NCBI RefSeq assembly: GCF_000378505.1
Contig: NZ_KB900004.1
Location: forward strand, 1-64,000
Direction of reading: 5' to 3'
Length of the DNA stretch: 64,000 nucleotides
From: Modicisalibacter luteus DSM 23508
GTDB taxonomy: Bacteria > Pseudomonadota > Gammaproteobacteria > Pseudomonadales > Halomonadaceae
Position numbers and translations under genes: made by a program. Position 1 is the first letter of the stretch; the number at the start of each line of letters is the position of its first letter. Of the stretch, positions 55,605 through 64,000 are shown piece after piece. The notes below the pieces were generated by a model. The model worked only from the letters and a program-made list of their open reading frames with translations. It was not told where the DNA came from and made no database searches.

Positions 55605-57825
55605 TCAGCTTCCGGGGCGTAGCACTATCACACCCAGCGGCGGCAGCGTCAGCGAAATACTGGCCGTCTGTCCATGCAGTGGCGCGTCCTGAGCCTGGAT
55701 CTGCCCCATGTTGCCCAGGTTGGTTCCACCGTACCGTTCCGAGTCGCTGTTGAAGATTTCCTCCCAGCGCCCCATGGTCGGCACGCCGAGCCGATAATCG
55801 TAGCGAGGAACCGGCGTCATGTTGGCCACCACCAGGAGCGGTTCGCCAATTAGGCTCCAGCGTAGCCAGGCAAACACGCTGTTGGTGCTGTCGTCGCCAA
55901 CCACCCAGGCAAAGCCCTCGGGTTCCGTATCGCGTTCATGGAGCGGCGTCTCTTGCTGGTAAATCCGGTTGAGATCGCCTACCAGCCGTTGTATGCCGGC
56001 ATGATGCGACTCACTGAGCAGCGACCAGTCGAGTTCGCGGTCATGACTCCATTCACGCCACTGACCGAATTCACAGCCCATGAACAGCAGCTTCTTGCCA
56101 GGCTGGGTCCACATGGTCGAGAGATAGGCGCGCAGATTGGCAAACTGCTGCCACTCGTCGCCGGGCATCTTGGCGATCAGCGAGCCCTTGCCGTGTACTA
56201 CCTCGTCATGGGAAATGGGCAGTACATACTTCTCGGAGAAGGCATAGACCATCGGAAAGGTCAGCTCATGATGAGCGTAAGAACGATAGACCGGATCCTT
56301 CGCGATGTACTCCAAGGTGTCGTGCATCCACCCCATGTTCCATTTATAGGCAAAGCCCAGTCCCCCATCACGGGTCGGCTGGGTGACCCCCGGCCAGGCA
56401 GTGGATTCCTCGGCGATGACCGAGGCCCCCGGCACCTCCTCGGCGACGACGTCGTTGAGGTGGCGCAGGAACTCGATGGCCTCGAGATTTTCCTGTCCGC
56501 CGTACTGGTTGGGAATCCACTCCCCCTCGTTGCGCGAGTAGTTGCGGTACAGCATTGAGGCCACGGCGTCGACGCGCAGCGCGTCAACATGGTAATGACG
56601 CAGCCAGTGCAGCGCCGACGCCAGCATGAAGCCATGAACCTCGCGCCGTCCCAGGTTATAGATGTAGGTGTTCCAGTCCTGATGGAAGCCCTCGTAGGGG
56701 TGCTCATACTCGTAGAGTGCCGTGCCATCGAAGCGCGCCAACCCATGCGGGTCAGTGGGAAAGTGCGCCGGCACCCAGTCGAGGATCACTCCCAGCCCGG
56801 CCTGGTGACAGGTATCCACGAAGTAGGCGAAGTCTTCGGGTTTGCCGAAGCGACCGCTGGGCGCGAACTGGCCCAGAGGCTGATACCCCCAGGAGCCGCC
56901 AAAGGGGTACTCCATGATCGGCAGCAGTTCGACATGGGTGAAGCCCATCTCGAGCACATAGGGAATCAGGTGCTCGGCCAGGTCGCGCCAGCTGTAGGTG
57001 ACCCCATCGTGCCCGCCATGCTTGCGCCATGACGCGGCATGCACTTCATATATGGAAATCGGTCTGTCGGGCGCCTGCCGCTCACCACGCTGGGCGATCC
57101 ATTCGGCATCGTGCCAAGTGAACGGCGTCGTATCGGCCACCACCGATGCGGTATGCGGCGGCGTCTCGGTGGCCAATGCCACCGGATCGGCCTTGAGTGC
57201 GATGGCGCCGTGCGCATCGAGAATTTCATATTTATAGGACTCACCGGGCCCCAGCCGGGGCAGGAACAGCTCCCAGACTCCGGCAGGATGCCGCAGGCGC
57301 ATCACATGCCGCCGTCCGTCCCAGGAATTGAACTTACCCACCACCGAGACGCGCCGGGCGTTGGGCGCCCAGACAGCGAAACGCACGCCTGGCACGCCAT
57401 CCACCTCCATTGGCTGAGCACCTAGGCAGTGGCCCAAATTACGGTGATTGCCCTCGCCGATCAGGTACAGATCCATCTCGCCGAGCAGTAGATCGAACGA
57501 ATAAGGATCTTCGGTTTCCTGCTCGCCGCTGGGCCAGCGGATGCGCAGCTTATACGGAGCGACATGTGGCAACCTGCCCGCGAACAGGCCAGGCATCTGG
57601 ATGCCAGTCAGGCTACAGCGCAGCTTGCCGGTATCGCGATCCAGCACATCCACGCCCAGAGCGCCGGGCAGGTAGGCCCGCAACAGACAGGTTTCCGAGT
57701 CCTCCTCGCCGCACGCATGGACGCCAAGTACCGAGAACGGGTTGCCGTGCGTACCACGGGCCAGCGCTTCGGCATCATCGGGGGATAACCAGAGGGCATC
57801 GTCCTTAACGGTGTTGACATTCAAA

Positions 57826-57833
<8 letters not shown>
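55605..57833 (-). CDS. glgB: 1,4-alpha-glucan branching enzyme GlgB
   Basis: GH13 enzyme introducing alpha-1,6 branches into glucan, 742 residues (E. coli 728). The N1 and CBM48 domains precede the barrel. Catalytic landmarks are [20 protein letters not shown] (nucleophile Asp), [12 protein letters not shown] (acid Glu) and [15 protein letters not shown]. The ATG at 57833 overlaps the end of the treS/mak gene by eight bases and has GAGAGG upstream, so I reject longer starts. Last gene of the operon. Confidence 0.97.
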
Positions 57834-61164
<3,331 letters not shown>

Positions 61165-61186
61165 GGTGCTTTCCTCCTTGTCCTGA

Positions 61187-63214
61187 TCAGCGCACCGGGT
61201 GGATGCGCCAGATGGCGAACGGCAAATGCCAAGGCTCCAGCCTCATCGACTGCCACTTGCCGTGCCATGTCCAGCGGTGCCCGGACATCAAATCTTCCAC
61301 ATGCAGGGCCGCATCGTCGGGTAAACCGAACTCCCACAGCGGCAGTTCGAGGGTTCCTTCCTGGGCTTCGAACGGATCGAGATTGACGGCCACCAACACG
61401 AAGTTATCCAAATCGTCGGTGCGCTTGCCGAAGAACAGCAAGCGATCGTTGTGCACCGGGTAGAAGGCGACCCCCAGATGGGTCTGCAGCGCCGGGTTCT
61501 CGCGGCGGATACGGTTGAGTTGGGCGATTTCGTAGGTAATGTTGCCGGGCGCGGTATAGTCGCGCGGCTTGATCTCGTACTTCTCCGAGTCGAGGTATTC
61601 CTCCTTGCCCGGCACCGGCTCGCCCTCGCACAGCTCGAAGCCGGAATACATGCCCCACAGTCCCGAGCCCATGGTCGCCAGCGCGGCGCGAATCAAGAAG
61701 CCGGGCCGGCCGGAAGACTGCAGAAAGTACGGATTGATATCCGGAGTGTTGACGAAGAAGTTGGGCCGGTAGCACTCCCGCATCGGCGATTCGTTGAGCT
61801 CGGTCAGGTACTCGGTCAGCTCGGCCTTGGTGTTACGCCAGGTGAAGTAGGTGTAGCTCATGTTGAAGCCGATCTTGCCCAGGCGCTTCATCATCGCTGG
61901 TCGTGTAAAGGCTTCGGCGAGAAACAGCACGTCCGGGTCGCGTCCGCGGATATCGGAGATCAGCCACTCCCAGAACGGCAGCGGCTTGGTATGCGGATTG
62001 TCGACGCGAAAGATCTTGACGCCTTCGTCCACCCAACCCTGGACCACGTCGCGCAGCGTCAGCCACAGAGAAGGCACTGAATCCTCGGCGTAGAAATCGA
62101 CGTTAACGATGTCCTGATACTTCTTGGGTGGATTCTCGGCGTAACGGATCGAGCCGTCCGGACGCCAGGAGAACCAGCCCGGGTGCTCCTTGAGCCAGGG
62201 ATGGTCCGGGGAGCACTGAATGGCAAAGTCCAGCGCGATCTCCATGCCGTGATCGGCCGCCGCCTTGATCAGGTTGCGAAAATCCTCGCGGGTGCCGAGT
62301 TCGGGATGGATCGCCTCGTGACCGCCCTCCTCACTACCTATGGCATATGGGCTGCCCGGATCATCGGGGCCGGCCTGAAGCGTATTATTGCGCCCCTTGC
62401 GGTGGGCACGGCCCACGGGATGGATGGGCGGAAAGTAGAGCACGTCGAAGCCCATGTCGCGGATCATCGGCAACCGCTTGTGAACATCGTTAAATGTGCC
62501 GTGCCGATTGGGATCGTCGGTTTCCGAACGTGGGAACAGCTCATACCAGCTGGCGAACTGGGCCGCCCGACGTTCGACCTCGAGCGGGTAAACCGCCTCG
62601 CTGCGCGCCAGATGCGGTCGTGCGTCGGCAACGTGCATCCAGTGAGCGGTCTGGGTATCGAGCATGACGCTGACCCGTTCTCCGTCGCTACCACACGCCT
62701 GGAAACGCTCGAGTATGCTTTCCAGCGCATCGCGCTGCTCCCCCTCCGAGCGCTCGGCCGCCGCTGCCACTAGCCGCCGGCCCTCCTCGAGTTCCAACTC
62801 TACGGGCACGCCAGCCTGATGCTTCTTGAACAACTCGTCGCGGTAGGTGCCGAATACGTCCCACCACGCCTCGATCACGAAGGTATGCCGACCGACCCGA
62901 CTCGGAGTAAAGGTCGCTTCCCAGATATCCTTGCCCAGCGGCCGTACCAAGTGCATGGGCTCGCGCCGGCGCTGGCCTTGGTCATCGCTCCAGGACACAG
63001 CGGCAGCCAGCACATCGTGGCCATCGGCGAAGATCACCGCGGATACGGTGACGGGCTGGCCGGCAATCGTCTTGGCAGCAAAACGCCCCAGCTCTAGCGA
63101 GGGCTGCACGGACTCGATGGCGATGCGCGGCGATTGTGTCGCCGCCTGAACCCCCTCATCCCTCGTTGCTGGTGACGCAACCGAGGTCAGGTGCGAGGAT
63201 GAACTCTTAGTCAT
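61187..63214 (-). CDS. glgE: Alpha-1,4-glucan:maltose-1-phosphate maltosyltransferase GlgE
   Basis: GH13 enzyme that adds maltosyl units from maltose-1-phosphate to alpha-glucan, 675 residues. Domain N (~30-150) is followed by the barrel with DVLYFPPIHPVGRAHRKGRN, EIALDFAIQCSPDHPWLKEH, the nucleophile segment KIFRVDNPHTKPLPFWEWLI and the acid Glu in LFLAEAFTRPAMMKRLGKIG. The C-terminal beta domain ends in LPFAIWRIHPVR. AAGGAG six bases before the ATG supports the start. It is the polymerising step between treS/mak and glgB. Confidence 0.97.
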   Translation of the reverse strand: MTKSSSSHLTSVASPATRDEGVQAATQSPRIAIESVQPSLELGRFAAKTIAGQPVTVSAVIFADGHDVLAAAVSWSDDQGQRRREPMHLVRPLGKDIWEATFTPSRVGRHTFVIEAWWDVFGTYRDELFKKHQAGVPVELELEEGRRLVAAAAERSEGEQRDALESILERFQACGSDGERVSVMLDTQTAHWMHVADARPHLARSEAVYPLEVERRAAQFASWYELFPRSETDDPNRHGTFNDVHKRLPMIRDMGFDVLYFPPIHPVGRAHRKGRNNTLQAGPDDPGSPYAIGSEEGGHEAIHPELGTREDFRNLIKAAADHGMEIALDFAIQCSPDHPWLKEHPGWFSWRPDGSIRYAENPPKKYQDIVNVDFYAEDSVPSLWLTLRDVVQGWVDEGVKIFRVDNPHTKPLPFWEWLISDIRGRDPDVLFLAEAFTRPAMMKRLGKIGFNMSYTYFTWRNTKAELTEYLTELNESPMRECYRPNFFVNTPDINPYFLQSSGRPGFLIRAALATMGSGLWGMYSGFELCEGEPVPGKEEYLDSEKYEIKPRDYTAPGNITYEIAQLNRIRRENPALQTHLGVAFYPVHNDRLLFFGKRTDDLDNFVLVAVNLDPFEAQEGTLELPLWEFGLPDDAALHVEDLMSGHRWTWHGKWQSMRLEPWHLPFAIWRIHPVR

Positions 63215-63318
63215 TGGCGTCTCCTTCCGTCCCTGGGGCGGAGTTGCTGTTCGTTCGGCATCGCCATATCGGGCAGCAATGCGTTGCTATGCCGCTATTC
63301 CTGCACGGACGGCCAGCA

Positions 63319-64000
63319 TCATGGCGAAGCGTTGTCCTGAACCAGCTCCAGCAGTGCCAGCGAATGAGCCATCAACCGATGGCCATCACCGAAGGCGCGT
63401 CGACAGACGGTTTCCTCAAGACTGGAAGCCGTATCCAGACGGCACATCCAGCCGCTACCGCGCGGCACTTCGGGCAACTGGAAGGTCACCGCCTCGGGGT
63501 TCGCGTTGAGCAGCAGCAGCAGCGTGACGTCGGCACCGTGCCGGCGGATACCGCTAGGCCGGGCGCGCCCATCGAGCAGCACGCCCAGGCTACGCGCCTC
63601 GGGGTCCTCCCAACGCTCGACGTTCATCTCGTCGCCATCCGGTGTCAGCCATGTCACTTCCTTGAGCCCCAGGTCCGCGTTGTAGTCGCCGCTTAGAAAG
63701 CGTGCGCGACGCAGGATCGGGTAGCGATGGCGCAAGGCGATGACGTGGCGCACGTAATCGATCATGGCATGTGCGTCGCCGCTCAGGTTCCAGTCCAGCC
63801 AACTGATCTCGTTATCCTGGCAGTAGGCATTGTTGTTGCCGTTCTGGGTACGCAGCATCTCGTCGCCGGCGAGCATCATCGGCGTGCCTTGAGAGAACAT
63901 CAGCGTGGCAAAAAAGTTGCGGATCTGGCGCAGACGCAGCGTGCGAATATCGGGATCGTCAGTCGGTCCTTCGACACCGTGGTTCCACGACAGGTTGTCA
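63319..64000 (-). CDS. glgX: Glycogen debranching enzyme GlgX (C-terminal part, rest outside window)
   Basis: The last 227 codons of a GH13 isoamylase-type debranching enzyme; the N-terminus lies beyond the right edge. The visible start of the fragment reads DNLSWNHGVEGPTDDP, then LRQIRNFFATLMFSQGTPMM, LAGDEMLRTQNGNNNAYCQD and NEISWLDW, all diagnostic for GlgX/TreX enzymes. The C-terminal beta-sandwich ends at the stop at 63319. It is the first visible gene of the leftward glgX-glgE-treS/mak-glgB operon, 104 bases upstream of glgE. Confidence 0.95.
   Translation of the reverse strand, partial: DNLSWNHGVEGPTDDPDIRTLRLRQIRNFFATLMFSQGTPMMLAGDEMLRTQNGNNNAYCQDNEISWLDWNLSGDAHAMIDYVRHVIALRHRYPILRRARFLSGDYNADLGLKEVTWLTPDGDEMNVERWEDPEARSLGVLLDGRARPSGIRRHGADVTLLLLLNANPEAVTFQLPEVPRGSGWMCRLDTASSLEETVCRRAFGDGHRLMAHSLALLELVQDNASP

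Overview
The window looks like a chromosomal segment of a GC-rich, moderately halophilic gammaproteobacterium, most likely Halomonadaceae (Halomonas or a close relative). The basis is the gene content and order (ftsB-ispD-ispF-truD-surE-pcm-DUF368-nlpD-rpoS; divergent ybbAP/tesA; cyoABCDE), a TRAP transporter operon, a large trehalose/alpha-glucan operon and protein similarity as I recall it. No database was searched. I saw no rRNA, tRNA, CRISPR array, phage or insertion sequence. Most of the window is ordinary core genome.

Layout. 1-3.9 kb: a leftward gntR-dctP-dctQ-dctM operon (dctM runs off the left edge) with a perfect palindrome in its promoter region. 4-10.2 kb: glyA, an ABC exporter (ybbAP) divergent from tesA, and an EamA permease. 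10.3-15.8 kb: zntB, a SelW-like protein, an MFS permease, a short LOV blue-light receptor, a PA3496-type small protein and ettA. 15.8-19.5 kb: an LpxL-type acyltransferase, alanine racemase and a TolC-family protein. 19.7-27.2 kb: one long leftward operon for cell division, isoprenoid, tRNA and protein-repair functions ending in rpoS. 27.3-34.8 kb: mostly single genes (NIF3-like, two Nudix hydrolases, 2OG-Fe(II) oxygenase, MFS, methyltransferase, glyoxalase-fold protein, second LpxL-like enzyme, PQQ-type sugar dehydrogenase). 34.9-38.4 kb: tenA and thiC, each behind its own TPP riboswitch. 38.4-43.5 kb: a Zn/Cd/Pb P-type ATPase with a MerR-type promoter, an L,D-transpeptidase and a class V aminotransferase. 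43.6-48.6 kb: the cytochrome bo3 oxidase operon. 48.9-53.1 kb: glutaredoxin, CsbD-like protein, an unrecognised two-TM protein divergent from two J-domain genes, and a ThuA protein. 53.2-64 kb: a large MscS-type channel and the operon glgX-glgE-treS/mak-glgB (glgX runs off the right edge).

How the parts fit. The right end reads as an osmotic and carbon-storage block. TreS converts trehalose to maltose, the fused maltokinase makes maltose-1-phosphate, GlgE polymerises it, GlgB branches the glucan and GlgX debranches it. A mechanosensitive channel lies next door and a ThuA protein and a CsbD-like stress protein lie further left. The centre couples envelope maintenance (FtsB, NlpD, a DUF368 lipid-carrier translocase, LpxL) with the stationary-phase sigma factor RpoS. 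The features least explained by standard annotation are the divergent cluster at 49.6-52.4 kb, a 137-bp element with inverted-repeat ends at 27.6 kb, a hexanucleotide repeat at 31.4 kb, the paired TPP riboswitches with enlarged P5 arms, and the metal-responsive promoter whose regulator gene is not in the window.
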